From JABFRZ01 sp964631945 (lineage in GTDB: Bacteria; Planctomycetota; UBA1135; GCA-002686595), in NCBI GenBank assembly GCA_964631945.1, contig CAZWAY010000011.1, forward strand, positions 36,195-100,194: DNA of 64,000 bases. Reading direction: 5' to 3'. The notes under the pieces are model-generated. The model saw nothing but the letters and a program-made list of their open reading frames with translations, had not been told where the DNA came from and did no database searches. How positions within the stretch are numbered: the first letter of the stretch is position 1; each line of letters begins with the position of its first letter. Both the position numbers and the translations under genes were made by a program. This document shows positions 7,496-15,198 of this stretch, one piece after another.

Positions 7496-8875
7496 ATGAC
7501 CGAAGCCAAGGGCATGCTCACCCCCAGCGAACTCGCCGAGCGCGTCGAGGACGGCGCGCTCGAGACCGTCATCGTGGCCTTCACCGACCACTACGGGCGC
7601 CTGATGGGCAAGCGCTTCGACGCGCGCTTCTTCCTGGAGGAGGCACTCGAGCACGGCGCGCACGCCTGCGACTACCTGCTGACGGTCGACATGGAGATGA
7701 ACCCGGTGCCGGGCTACCGCTTCGCCAGCTGGGAGCGCGGCTACGGCGACCTGCACCTGGTACCCGACCTGGCGACGCTGCGCGTGGCGAGCTGGCTGGA
7801 GAAGAGCGCGCTGGTGCTGTGCGACGTGCACGACGTGGAGTCGCACGCGCGCGCGTCCGTGGCGCCACGTTCGATCCTGCGCGCGCAGGTGGAACGCGCC
7901 GCGCGTGCCGGCTTCTGCGCGCTGTGCGCCTCCGAGCTCGAGTACTACCTCTACCGCGGCACGCAGCGCGAGGCCCTGAGCCAGGGCTGGCGCGGGCTCG
8001 AGCCGGTCGGCCACACGCTCGAGGACTACGACCTGCGCCAGGGCGCGCGCACCGAGCCGTTCCACGCGGCCGCGCGCGCGCACCTCGCGGCCTCGGGCGT
8101 GCCGGTCGAGACCTCCAAGGGCGAATGGGGTCTCGGCCAGCACGAGCTCAACGTGCGCTACACCGAGGCGCTGGCGATGGCCGACCGCCACGCGGTCTAC
8201 AAGCAGTGCCTGAAGGAGCTGGCCGACCAGCACGGCCTCGCGCTCACCTTCATGGCCAAGGTCGCCTCCGACCAGGCCGGCTCGTCGTGCCACATCCACA
8301 TGAGTCTCGCGCGCGACGGCCAGAACGCCTTCGCCGGCGACGAGCCCTGCGGGCCGGTGCGCGGCTCGCGGACGTTCCGCCACTTCCTGGGCGGCTGGAT
8401 CGCGCACGCGGCCGAGCTCATGCCGTTCTACGCGCCCACCGTGAACAGCTACAAGCGCTACCAGAGCGCCTCCTGGGCCCCGACGCGCCTGGCCTGGAGC
8501 CACGACAACCGCACGGCCGGCTTCCGCGTGGTCGGGCACGGGGAGAGCCTGCGCATCGAGTGCCGCATCCCCGGCGCCGACGCGAATCCGTACCTGGCCT
8601 TCGCGGCGTCGCTGGCCTCGGGCCTCGACGGCATCGAGCGCGAGCTCGAGCCGCCGCCGTGCTTCGCGGGCGATCTGTACGCCGCGCGCGAACTCCCGCG
8701 CGTGCCCGGCAACCTGCGCGACGCGCTGGCGGGCTTCGAGGCGAGCGCCTTCGCGCAGAGCGCCTTCGGGGCCGAGGTGGTCGAGCACTACGCGCACTTC
8801 TTCCGGAGCGAGTGGGAGGCCTGGGAGAGGGCCGTGACCGACTGGGAGCGCCAGCGCTACTTCGAGCGCATCTGA
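7496..8875 (+). CDS. glutamine synthetase family ligase (PuuA-like)
   Basis: 459 residues from an ATG with GGAG about 8 bp upstream. The glutamine-synthetase fold is clear: a beta-grasp N-domain with TDHYGRLMGKR, then EWGLGQHELNVRY, GSSCHIHMSL (the GS NGSGMHxHxSL region), NRTAGFRVVG and RIECRIPGADANPYLAFAA (ATP and metal pocket). The opening region and the H-I-H-M variant resemble gamma-glutamylpolyamine synthetase (PuuA/GlnA3-4 type) more than housekeeping GlnA, and the adenylylation-site tyrosine loop is not evident. Such enzymes join glutamate to an amine using ATP in the cytoplasm. A PuuD-like hydrolase 4 kb downstream on the same strand fits a gamma-glutamyl amine pathway. The substrate cannot be read from the sequence. 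Confidence 0.83.
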   Translation: MTEAKGMLTPSELAERVEDGALETVIVAFTDHYGRLMGKRFDARFFLEEALEHGAHACDYLLTVDMEMNPVPGYRFASWERGYGDLHLVPDLATLRVASWLEKSALVLCDVHDVESHARASVAPRSILRAQVERAARAGFCALCASELEYYLYRGTQREALSQGWRGLEPVGHTLEDYDLRQGARTEPFHAAARAHLAASGVPVETSKGEWGLGQHELNVRYTEALAMADRHAVYKQCLKELADQHGLALTFMAKVASDQAGSSCHIHMSLARDGQNAFAGDEPCGPVRGSRTFRHFLGGWIAHAAELMPFYAPTVNSYKRYQSASWAPTRLAWSHDNRTAGFRVVGHGESLRIECRIPGADANPYLAFAASLASGLDGIERELEPPPCFAGDLYAARELPRVPGNLRDALAGFEASAFAQSAFGAEVVEHYAHFFRSEWEAWERAVTDWERQRYFERI

Positions 8876-9051
8876 AGCGACTGCGGAGAGTCATTGCGGC
8901 GGCGCGACGATGGTCGGAGGAACCGCGGAGCCGCGGGGGTCCGCGCTCCTGCTGCTTCTCGATACCCGCCACGCGCTCGCGCCGCGCTCCGCCCTGGCGT
9001 ACCGTCTCCTCTCATGCCCGGGCCGTCGCGTCCGTCCACCGCGGTGCTCGC

Positions 9052-10386
9052 TTGACGCGCCTGCTCGTCGTGCATCCGCGCCTGGCGGACCTGCGCGGCG
9101 CCGAACTGGCGCGCTTCGAGCCGCTGCTGCGCGCGCTCGGGCTGCGCCTGGTCCTGGCGGACCACGAGCCCGACCCGGTGCTCGCGCGCCATTTCGACGA
9201 GGTGCTGGCGCTGCCCGCGCCGCACGAGGTCGAGGCCGGCTGGCAGGTGCTCGAGCGCGCCCTCGCGGCGCAACCGGTCGACGGCGTGCTGGCGCAGACC
9301 GAGTCCGGCCTGCCCTACGGCGCGCTGGCCGCGCGCGCGCTCGGGCTGCGCGGCCCGAGCCCGGCGGCCGCGTACCTGTGCCTCGACAAGCACGCCTGCC
9401 GGCGCCGTCTGGAGCAGGCCGGCGTGGCGCAGCCGCGCTTCGCGCTGGTGCGCGACCTCGCGGGCGCCCGCCGCGCCGCGCGCGAGTTCGAGTATCCGCT
9501 GGTGCTGAAGGGCGTGGCCTCGGCCAACCAGCGCCTGGTGACGCTGGTGCGCGCGGAGTCCGAGCTCGCGCCGGCCGTGGCGCGGCTGCTGGCGGGTCTG
9601 GCGGGCTCGCGCGACGTCGCGCGCCTGACGGGCTTCGCGCGCGCGGCCGGGATCGCGCCCTCGTGCGAGCCGACGGCCGAGTTCCTGGTGGAGGCCTTCG
9701 CGCCCGGCGATCCGCTCGAGAGCGACGGCCTGGTGGTCGGGCGCGAGGTACAGAGCTTCGGCCTCACCGAGCAGATCCACGCGCGCGCGCCGAGCTTCTT
9801 CATCGAGGGCTACCTGACGCCCGCCGAGCGACCCGCGCCCGAGTGTGCGCGCCTGGAGGCGCTCACGCGCGCCGCGCTGGCGGCGGTCGGGCTCGAGGAC
9901 TCGGGTTACTCGCTCGAGTTCCGCTCGGACGCCGAAGCCTCGTACCTGATCGAGATCAACGGGCGCCTGGGCTGCGACGAGGGCTTCGGCGACCTGTTCG
10001 AGGCGGTGATCGGCGCGCAGCCCCTGTTCCTGGCCTTCCTGCTGGCGATGGGGGCCGAGCCGGCTTTCACGCCGGGCGGCGTGCACGCGGCCGTGGCCTA
10101 CCAGTCGTGCTACGCGGCCGGACGCGTGCGCGCGCTGCCCGCGGCGGCCGAGCTCGCGCGCCTCGAACGGCTCGATCTGCGCGTGGGCGTGAACGTGCGC
10201 CCGGGCGAGTGCACGCGCGCGCCAGGCGACCCCGAGATCCACCCGCACCTCGCCTTCGTCCTGGCCCGGGACCCCGGTTCGAGCCGCGCCGCCTACGCGC
10301 GCGCGCGCGCCGCCGTGGACGGGCTCCGCTTCGAGCTCGAGCCCGACGACCTGGAGCGGACGGGAGCCGAGCAGACGGGAACCTGA
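9052..10386 (+). CDS. ATP-grasp ligase
   Basis: 444 residues from a TTG start; no ATG or GTG in frame gives a better beginning. The N-terminal pre-grasp segment (TRLLVVHPRLADLR) is followed by the grasp subdomain with PLVLKGVASANQRLVTLV (ATP-binding lysine) and a C-lobe with YSLEFRSDAEASYLIEINGRLGCDEGFGDLF. The E-I-N-G-R metal/ATP motif is typical of ATP-grasp carboxylate-amine or carboxylate-thiol ligases. The overall layout resembles the carboxylase/peptide-ligase-type ATP-grasp group, not CarB or PurK specifically. It lies 176 bp after the glutamine-synthetase-like gene on the same strand, so a role in the same amine or amino-acid pathway is plausible. Substrate unknown. Confidence 0.8.
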   Translation: MTRLLVVHPRLADLRGAELARFEPLLRALGLRLVLADHEPDPVLARHFDEVLALPAPHEVEAGWQVLERALAAQPVDGVLAQTESGLPYGALAARALGLRGPSPAAAYLCLDKHACRRRLEQAGVAQPRFALVRDLAGARRAAREFEYPLVLKGVASANQRLVTLVRAESELAPAVARLLAGLAGSRDVARLTGFARAAGIAPSCEPTAEFLVEAFAPGDPLESDGLVVGREVQSFGLTEQIHARAPSFFIEGYLTPAERPAPECARLEALTRAALAAVGLEDSGYSLEFRSDAEASYLIEINGRLGCDEGFGDLFEAVIGAQPLFLAFLLAMGAEPAFTPGGVHAAVAYQSCYAAGRVRALPAAAELARLERLDLRVGVNVRPGECTRAPGDPEIHPHLAFVLARDPGSSRAAYARARAAVDGLRFELEPDDLERTGAEQTGT

Positions 10387-10506
10387 GGGGGTGCGGCGGT
10401 GGGGGCAAGGGCACCGGCTCAAGCAAAGCAGCCCGTCTTCCGAAGCTCGGGGCGAGGTGGCGATCCCCGCTGCCAGGTTCCGTCCCCGGCCCTCGTCTCG
10501 AATCCC

Positions 10507-12789
10507 ATGAACTCGCGCGCCCTGCTCGTGTGCTCCGTCCTCGCTGCGTCGATCGTCCCGGCCTGCGGTGGAGGAAGCGGGGGCTCGGGCAGCATCGAGG
10601 GGCTCACGCCGCCCGAGCAGATCTCGGTCGTGACGCCCAGCTCGCCGCCCGCGCTGCCCGTCGATCCCGGCTTCGCGCCGACGTCCGACTACGCCCGCGA
10701 CGCGGTCGGCGTGCACGTCTACGACCCGGCCATCGAGCCGCTCAAGCTGGTGAACGAGATCCTGTGCCTGGTCAGCCAGACGGGCGCCTCCGAACTCGTC
10801 AACGAAGGGCCCTATCTGGCCCAGGTCAACGCGACCCAGTGCCAGCAGGGCGAGGACCAGAACGCCAACAGCACGGGCCAGTCCGCGGGCGCGGTCGACA
10901 CCTTCCAGCTGTGGAGCGTGGACAGCACGCGCAGCTCGAACGCCGAGCCGCAGTCCGTGCACTACTGGGTGCCCGAGGAGGACGACGGCGACCCGCTGAC
11001 GATCTTCGTGCAGATGCTGCTGACGCACGGCGTGGAAGCGCTGTACCCGTTCGGAGAGTTCGAGCTCGACTTCGCCGGCGCCCAGGACGTGGCCGACCTC
11101 GCCACGCCGCGCTTCCGCGGGGCGCTCTCGGCCCGGCGCCTCGTCTCGGGCCTCTCCGGCTTCGAGCTCTACTTCCGTTCGGGCGAGCTCACGCAGGTGC
11201 CGAACCCGGGAGAGCACGCCGAGGCGACGGCCGCGACCGTGGCCGTGGGCGCCGACCTGGAGAGCGGCGCGGCGCGCATCCTGCGCCGCGAGCGCAGCGA
11301 CTTCGGCGGCGGCGACACCGGGATCCTGGTCGACGAGTACCAGATCGCCTACGACGCCACGCACTTCCTGCGCGCCCTGAACGGCGGCGTTCCGCAGGCC
11401 TTCAAGCGCACCGAGTTCATCGAGAACGTGTGGCGCTACAACCTCTACCACGCCAGCGGACCCCAGGCCGGCCAGCGCGTCGAGCTCTCCTCGGGCTTCG
11501 GCTTCCGCACGGCGAGCGACGAGTACGGCTGGATCGGGTACTGGGGCATGTGGACGCCGCCCGGCGTGAGCGTGGCCAGCGGCGACACGATCACGCGCGA
11601 CGAGTACGGCTCGGCCGGCGAGGACTACACCGTGTTCCGGGCGCCCGGCCGGCTCATCCGCAGCACGCGCCACACGCTGGAGTTGTCGGAGCTCGGCGGC
11701 GTGACCTTTCAGTGGTGGTGGCACGATGCCTTCAACGCGCCGACGAGCTACGTGGTCGAGTACGACGTGCTCGGCGGGCAGTGGCAGAAGATCGGCACCC
11801 AGCAGCCCGGCGAGCCGAGCATGACCCCGCTCGTCCCCCCCGAGGCGATCGACACGGCCGCGATCGGCTTCCTGAACATGTGGTCGCAGGGTCTGGGCGG
11901 TCCCACGGCCTTCGTGCACGGTCAGACCTCCGTGACCTACTACGCGCAGGCGTTCGTCGACGGCTCCGATCCGGTCTTCGCCGGCGGCGACCTGACGCTG
12001 TACGGCCTGGTGCAGTGCCTGGCCTGTGGCGTCAACGGCGCGGAGGCCGAGGCCGGCAACGTGTACCTGCCGGACGCGCCCGACGTCGCCACGCCGCACG
12101 TCCTGCGCTTCCAGCAGAGCGACCTGACGCTGTACCTCGACACCACCGCGACCGGTGGCGGGCTGGAGCGTGTCGGCCTCGCCACGGGGCAGGCCCCCGC
12201 CAGCGGCCCCTACACCTGGGGCATGCGCTCCGGCCCGCTGGTCACCTCGACCGCCGGCCTGGCGAGCATCTGGGACATCTGGAGCGCGGCCGAGTTCTAC
12301 GTGTGGGAGACGGGCGCGAACGAATGGAACCAGCTCACGCGCGTGGTCGACGGCGGGGGACACTTCGTGGCCTTCGACGCACCGCTCGCCTTCAGCTACG
12401 TGCAGGCGCCCGGCGACGATCGCAACGGGGACGACTCCCAGGCCGGGCACACCTACTTCCTGAACTACGGCGGCGCCGGCCAGCTCTGGGGCCTGCCGCA
12501 GCAGGGGATCGACCTGAACGAGGACAGCCAGCCCGATCGCTGGTATCCGGTCGTCAACCTCGCGGACGGCCTGCTGCTCGGTCCGACCGGCAGCGAGTAC
12601 GTCGTCAAGGCGATGGAGATCGAGCAACGGCTCGCCCCCGAGCCGGCCTACGCCGGCGCGCTGAACCTGGTCGGTGCGGCGGCGCTGGTCGTGCCGACCG
12701 CCAGCCTCTACTCGCAACCCGACATCGGTCCCGCGCCGCCCCTGAGCGGGCCGCCGCGCGTCGTGCAGGGCGTGGTGGTCGGGCCCTGA
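10507..12789 (+). CDS. large lipoprotein of unknown function
   Basis: 760 residues. The ATG at 10507 starts a lipoprotein signal (MNSRALLVCSVLAASIVPAC), followed by a Gly/Ser linker. The mature part is acidic and aromatic-rich, with many Trp/Tyr pairs (GFRTASDEYGWIGYWGMW, FQWWWHDAFNAPTSYVVEYD), and reads as a long beta-structured exoprotein. No catalytic motif or known domain is recognised. Similar secreted proteins with repeated Y-G-W-I-G-Y-W-type segments occur as uncharacterised lipoproteins, but I cannot name a family. It lies between the ATP-grasp and PuuD-like genes on the same strand. Whether it belongs to that pathway, for example as a surface binding protein, is unknown. Confidence 0.7.
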   Translation: MNSRALLVCSVLAASIVPACGGGSGGSGSIEGLTPPEQISVVTPSSPPALPVDPGFAPTSDYARDAVGVHVYDPAIEPLKLVNEILCLVSQTGASELVNEGPYLAQVNATQCQQGEDQNANSTGQSAGAVDTFQLWSVDSTRSSNAEPQSVHYWVPEEDDGDPLTIFVQMLLTHGVEALYPFGEFELDFAGAQDVADLATPRFRGALSARRLVSGLSGFELYFRSGELTQVPNPGEHAEATAATVAVGADLESGAARILRRERSDFGGGDTGILVDEYQIAYDATHFLRALNGGVPQAFKRTEFIENVWRYNLYHASGPQAGQRVELSSGFGFRTASDEYGWIGYWGMWTPPGVSVASGDTITRDEYGSAGEDYTVFRAPGRLIRSTRHTLELSELGGVTFQWWWHDAFNAPTSYVVEYDVLGGQWQKIGTQQPGEPSMTPLVPPEAIDTAAIGFLNMWSQGLGGPTAFVHGQTSVTYYAQAFVDGSDPVFAGGDLTLYGLVQCLACGVNGAEAEAGNVYLPDAPDVATPHVLRFQQSDLTLYLDTTATGGGLERVGLATGQAPASGPYTWGMRSGPLVTSTAGLASIWDIWSAAEFYVWETGANEWNQLTRVVDGGGHFVAFDAPLAFSYVQAPGDDRNGDDSQAGHTYFLNYGGAGQLWGLPQQGIDLNEDSQPDRWYPVVNLADGLLLGPTGSEYVVKAMEIEQRLAPEPAYAGALNLVGAAALVVPTASLYSQPDIGPAPPLSGPPRVVQGVVVGP

Positions 12790-12842
12790 GCGCGGCCCCC
12801 GGTTCTCGACCGACGCGCACGGCCGTCGTAGGCTCGCACTCC

Positions 12843-13568
12843 GTGAGCGTGCCCATCCTCGGGATCACGACCTACGCGCCGCGCGAGAACCTCGAGCGTT
12901 TCCACCTGCCCGTCGAGTACGTGCACGCCGTGCGCCGCGCGGGCGCGCTACCCTGGCTGATCCCGCCGGGCGAGCCGCGCCTGGCGGAGCTGCTCGGGCA
13001 CCTCGACGGGCTGGTGCTCTCGGGCGGCGGCGACGTCGATCCGGAGCTGTACGGTGGGGCGCGCGACCACCCGCAGCTCTACGGCATCCACCGCGAGCGC
13101 GACGAGACCGAGCTCGCGCTGGCGCGCGCGGCCTTCGAGCGACAGATCCCGACGCTCGGCATCTGCCGCGGCTGTCAGCTCATCAACGTGGCCTTCGGCG
13201 GCAGCCTGATCGAGCACCTGCCGGACGAGGTGGGCGAGGGACTCGCGCACCGCGGCGCGGGGCCGGGCACCTCGAGCCTGCACGAGGTCGAGCTCGCGCG
13301 CGGCTCGCGCCTGCTCACGATCATCGGCCGCGAGCATCCGAGCACGTCCTCCTCGCACCACCAGGCCATCCGTCGCCTGGCGCCGGGCCTCGAGGTGGTC
13401 GCGCGCGCGCCGGACGGCACGATCGAGGCCGTCGAGCGCCGCGGGCATCCTTTCTACCTCGCCGTGCAGTGGCACCCCGAGGAGACGGCCGCCGAGGACG
13501 CCGGCCAGCAGCGACTGTTCGACGCGCTCGCGGCGGCCGCGCGCGCCTACCGGAAGGACCAGACATGA
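12843..13568 (+). CDS. class I glutamine amidotransferase-like hydrolase (PuuD-like)
   Basis: 241 residues from a GTG at 12843; a GTG two codons later is an alternative. Peptidase C26 features: ILGITTY at the N-terminus, DGLVLSGGGDVDPELYG, the nucleophile elbow LGICRGCQLINVAFGGSLI with catalytic Cys, and VQWHPEE with the catalytic His. This pattern is that of gamma-glutamyl-gamma-aminobutyrate hydrolase (PuuD) and related enzymes, which cut gamma-glutamyl amides in the cytoplasm. Together with the glutamine-synthetase-like ligase upstream it suggests a gamma-glutamylated intermediate cycle for amines. The stop codon overlaps the ATG of the SDR gene (ATGA), so the two are co-translated. Confidence 0.87.
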   Translation: MSVPILGITTYAPRENLERFHLPVEYVHAVRRAGALPWLIPPGEPRLAELLGHLDGLVLSGGGDVDPELYGGARDHPQLYGIHRERDETELALARAAFERQIPTLGICRGCQLINVAFGGSLIEHLPDEVGEGLAHRGAGPGTSSLHEVELARGSRLLTIIGREHPSTSSSHHQAIRRLAPGLEVVARAPDGTIEAVERRGHPFYLAVQWHPEETAAEDAGQQRLFDALAAAARAYRKDQT

Positions 13569-14356
13569 GCGCAGCGGGTGGCGGACGGTTGCAGGGACGG
13601 GTGGCGCTGATCACGGGCGCGGGCGGCGGCATCGGCGGCGAATCGGCGCTCTTGTTCGCGGCCGAGGGCGCGGCGGTGCTCGTGGCCGACGTGGACCAGC
13701 GCGGCGGTCAGGAGACCGTCGCGCGCGTCACCGCGGCCGGTGGGCGCGCGCTGTTCGTGCGCGCCGACGTCTCGCGGGACGCCGACTGCGCGCGCATGGT
13801 GGCCGAGGCCGAGCGCGCCTTCGGCAAGCTCGACGTGCTCTTCAACAACGCCGGGATCATGGACTCCGCCGACGACGACGCCGTGAACACGCCCGAGTCG
13901 GTGTGGGAGAAGACGCTGGCCATCAACCTGAAGGGCGTGTTCCTGGGCTGCAAGCACGGCATCCCGGCCCTGAAGCGCGCCGGCGGCGGCAGCGTGATCA
14001 ACGTGGCCTCGTTCGTGGCGCACCTCGGGGCCGCGACCCCGCAACTCGCCTACACCGCCTCGAAGGGCGGCGTGCTCGCCATGACGCGCGAGCTCGCGGT
14101 CATCCACGCGCGCCAGAACATCCGCGTGAACGCGCTCTCGCCCGGCCCGCTGCGCACCGAGCTCCTGATGAAGTTCCTGGACACCGAGGCCAAGAAGCAG
14201 CGCCGCCTCGTGCACATCCCGATGGGCCGGTTCGGCGAGGCCAAGGAGATGGCCAAGGCGGCGCTGTTCCTGGCCTGCGATGATTCCTCCTACATGACCG
14301 GTGGATCGCTGCTGGTCGACGGCGGCATCACGGCGGCCTACGTGACGCCGGAGTAG
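13565..14356 (+). CDS. SDR-family NAD(P)-dependent oxidoreductase
   Basis: 263 residues; the ATG overlaps the stop of the PuuD-like gene. Classical SDR motifs in order: TGAGGGIG cofactor loop near residue 17, an acidic residue after strand 2 (VADVDQ) favouring NAD over NADP, NNAG, the catalytic Ser in NVASF, YTASKGG with the catalytic Tyr and Lys, and a C-terminal GGSLLVDGG. It probably oxidises or reduces an alcohol/ketone pair in the cytoplasm. Its tight coupling to the amidotransferase suggests it acts on the product released from the gamma-glutamyl compound, although SDR substrate range cannot be read from sequence. Confidence 0.88.
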   Translation: MSAAGGGRLQGRVALITGAGGGIGGESALLFAAEGAAVLVADVDQRGGQETVARVTAAGGRALFVRADVSRDADCARMVAEAERAFGKLDVLFNNAGIMDSADDDAVNTPESVWEKTLAINLKGVFLGCKHGIPALKRAGGGSVINVASFVAHLGAATPQLAYTASKGGVLAMTRELAVIHARQNIRVNALSPGPLRTELLMKFLDTEAKKQRRLVHIPMGRFGEAKEMAKAALFLACDDSSYMTGGSLLVDGGITAAYVTPE

Positions 14357-14368
14357 GATGCGGGCCGC

Positions 14369-14608
14369 ATGGCCATCGGCGTCGTCTGGCTCCTCCTCGG
14401 CCTCTTCTACTGGATCGCGATCCTCATCGGAGCGTTGCTGGTCTTCGTCGCTGCGCCGAAGGGGCGCAGGGCCCTGCGCGTGGCAGCCTACTTCGCCATC
14501 GTCGGGCTCACCGTCGCATCGAGCGCGCTGATCCCCGCCATCGGAGTCTGGATCTGGGGCCCCGTGCTGTTCGTCGCCGCGATCCCCCTCGGCAGCCTCA
14601 TGGAATAG
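14369..14608 (+). CDS. small membrane protein, three helices
   Basis: 79 residues, almost entirely hydrophobic. Predicted segments lie near residues 5-28 (VVWLLLGLFYWIAILIGALL), 36-53 and 57-76, separated by a short basic loop (APKGRRALR). It follows the SDR by 12 bp and may be transcribed with it. No family is recognised and no function can be proposed. Confidence 0.6.
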   Translation: MAIGVVWLLLGLFYWIAILIGALLVFVAAPKGRRALRVAAYFAIVGLTVASSALIPAIGVWIWGPVLFVAAIPLGSLME

Positions 14609-14738
14609 GTGACCTGAAGCGCTGTGCGAGCTGCGCGGGGATCCCTGTCCGCACTCGAGATCCGCGAGTGTCCGACACCCGCGCGGAGGCACGGCAGTCT
14701 TTCGTCTCCAGCTCCCTGGACGGAGTCAGAGATGCCGG

Positions 14739-14752
14739 TATGGTTTTCCATA
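14739..14752 (+). promoter_or_regulatory. inverted repeat, probable VapB operator
   Basis: TATGG-TTTT-CCATA is a perfect 5-bp inverted repeat whose last base is the A of the vapB-like ATG. VapB and VapBC complexes repress their own promoters by binding such short inverted repeats. There is no SD before the ATG, so the mRNA may be leaderless. Confidence 0.5.
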
Positions 14753-14979
14753 TGAAGACGACCCTGGTCATCGACGACCAGGTGATGACGCGCCTCAAGC
14801 AGGAGGCGGCGCGTCAGGACACCACGATCTCGGCGCTGGTCGAGGCCGCCCTGCGCGCGTTCCTGCGGCGGCCGCGGCGCAGGGCCGACCTGCCCCCGCT
14901 GCCCTCGTTCCGCGGCGGGGTCCCGGCAGTGGACATCGCCGATCGTGAGGCGCTCGACGAGGCGATGGGGGACGGCTGA
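14752..14979 (+). CDS. VapB-family antitoxin
   Basis: 75 residues. It opens MKTTLVIDDQVMTRLKQEAA, with a strand-helix pattern of ribbon-helix-helix antitoxins (TTLVIDD, then two helices including TISALVEAALRAFL). The C-terminal tail (RADLPPLPSFRGG) is the usual unstructured toxin-binding arm. It appears intact. Its partner toxin immediately downstream has lost its middle. RHH antitoxins dimerise, bind operator DNA and neutralise a PIN ribonuclease; here the regulatory and neutralising parts remain without an active cognate toxin. The stop codon overlaps the beginning of the vapC remnant, the normal vapBC arrangement. Confidence 0.8.
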   Translation: MKTTLVIDDQVMTRLKQEAARQDTTISALVEAALRAFLRRPRRRADLPPLPSFRGGVPAVDIADREALDEAMGDG

Positions 14980-15182
14980 CGTGGCTCGTCGACACCAACG
15001 TGCTGGTGTGCGCGGCGAACCGGGACTCACCCGAGCACGGAGCCTGCCGGCCGCTGTTCGAGCGGTGGAGGGTCTCGGCCCTGATGCGGGAGCACGGCAT
15101 CCGCCGCATCGTCACCCGTGACGAGGGCTTCCGCCGCTTCGCGTTCCTGGAGGTGCTGGATCCCTTGAAGGTGAAGTCGTGA
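14976..15182 (+). pseudogene. VapC PIN-domain toxin with internal deletion
   Basis: The frame reads WLVDTNVLVCAANRDSPEH, the first PIN motif with the first catalytic Asp. It then jumps after LFERWR directly to SALMREHGIRRIVTRDEGF, the C-terminal PIN helix and strand with the last acidic residue. Intact VapC proteins of this type are about 130-140 residues; this one is at most 68. The missing central 65-70 residues would carry the second catalytic Glu and the H-D-A Asp, so the product cannot form a PIN active site. The deletion kept the frame. The start would be CTG (14976) or GTG (15000); a normal ATGA overlap with vapB seems to have mutated. Confidence 0.75.
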
Positions 15183-15198
15183 CCGCGGTCGCTCCGTC

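Noticed and set aside
8857..12717. Very long minus-strand open frame (over 1200 codons) opposite the ATP-grasp and lipoprotein genes
   Set aside because: Composition is Arg/Gly/His-rich shadow coding from high GC; no motifs, and the plus strand carries recognised proteins.
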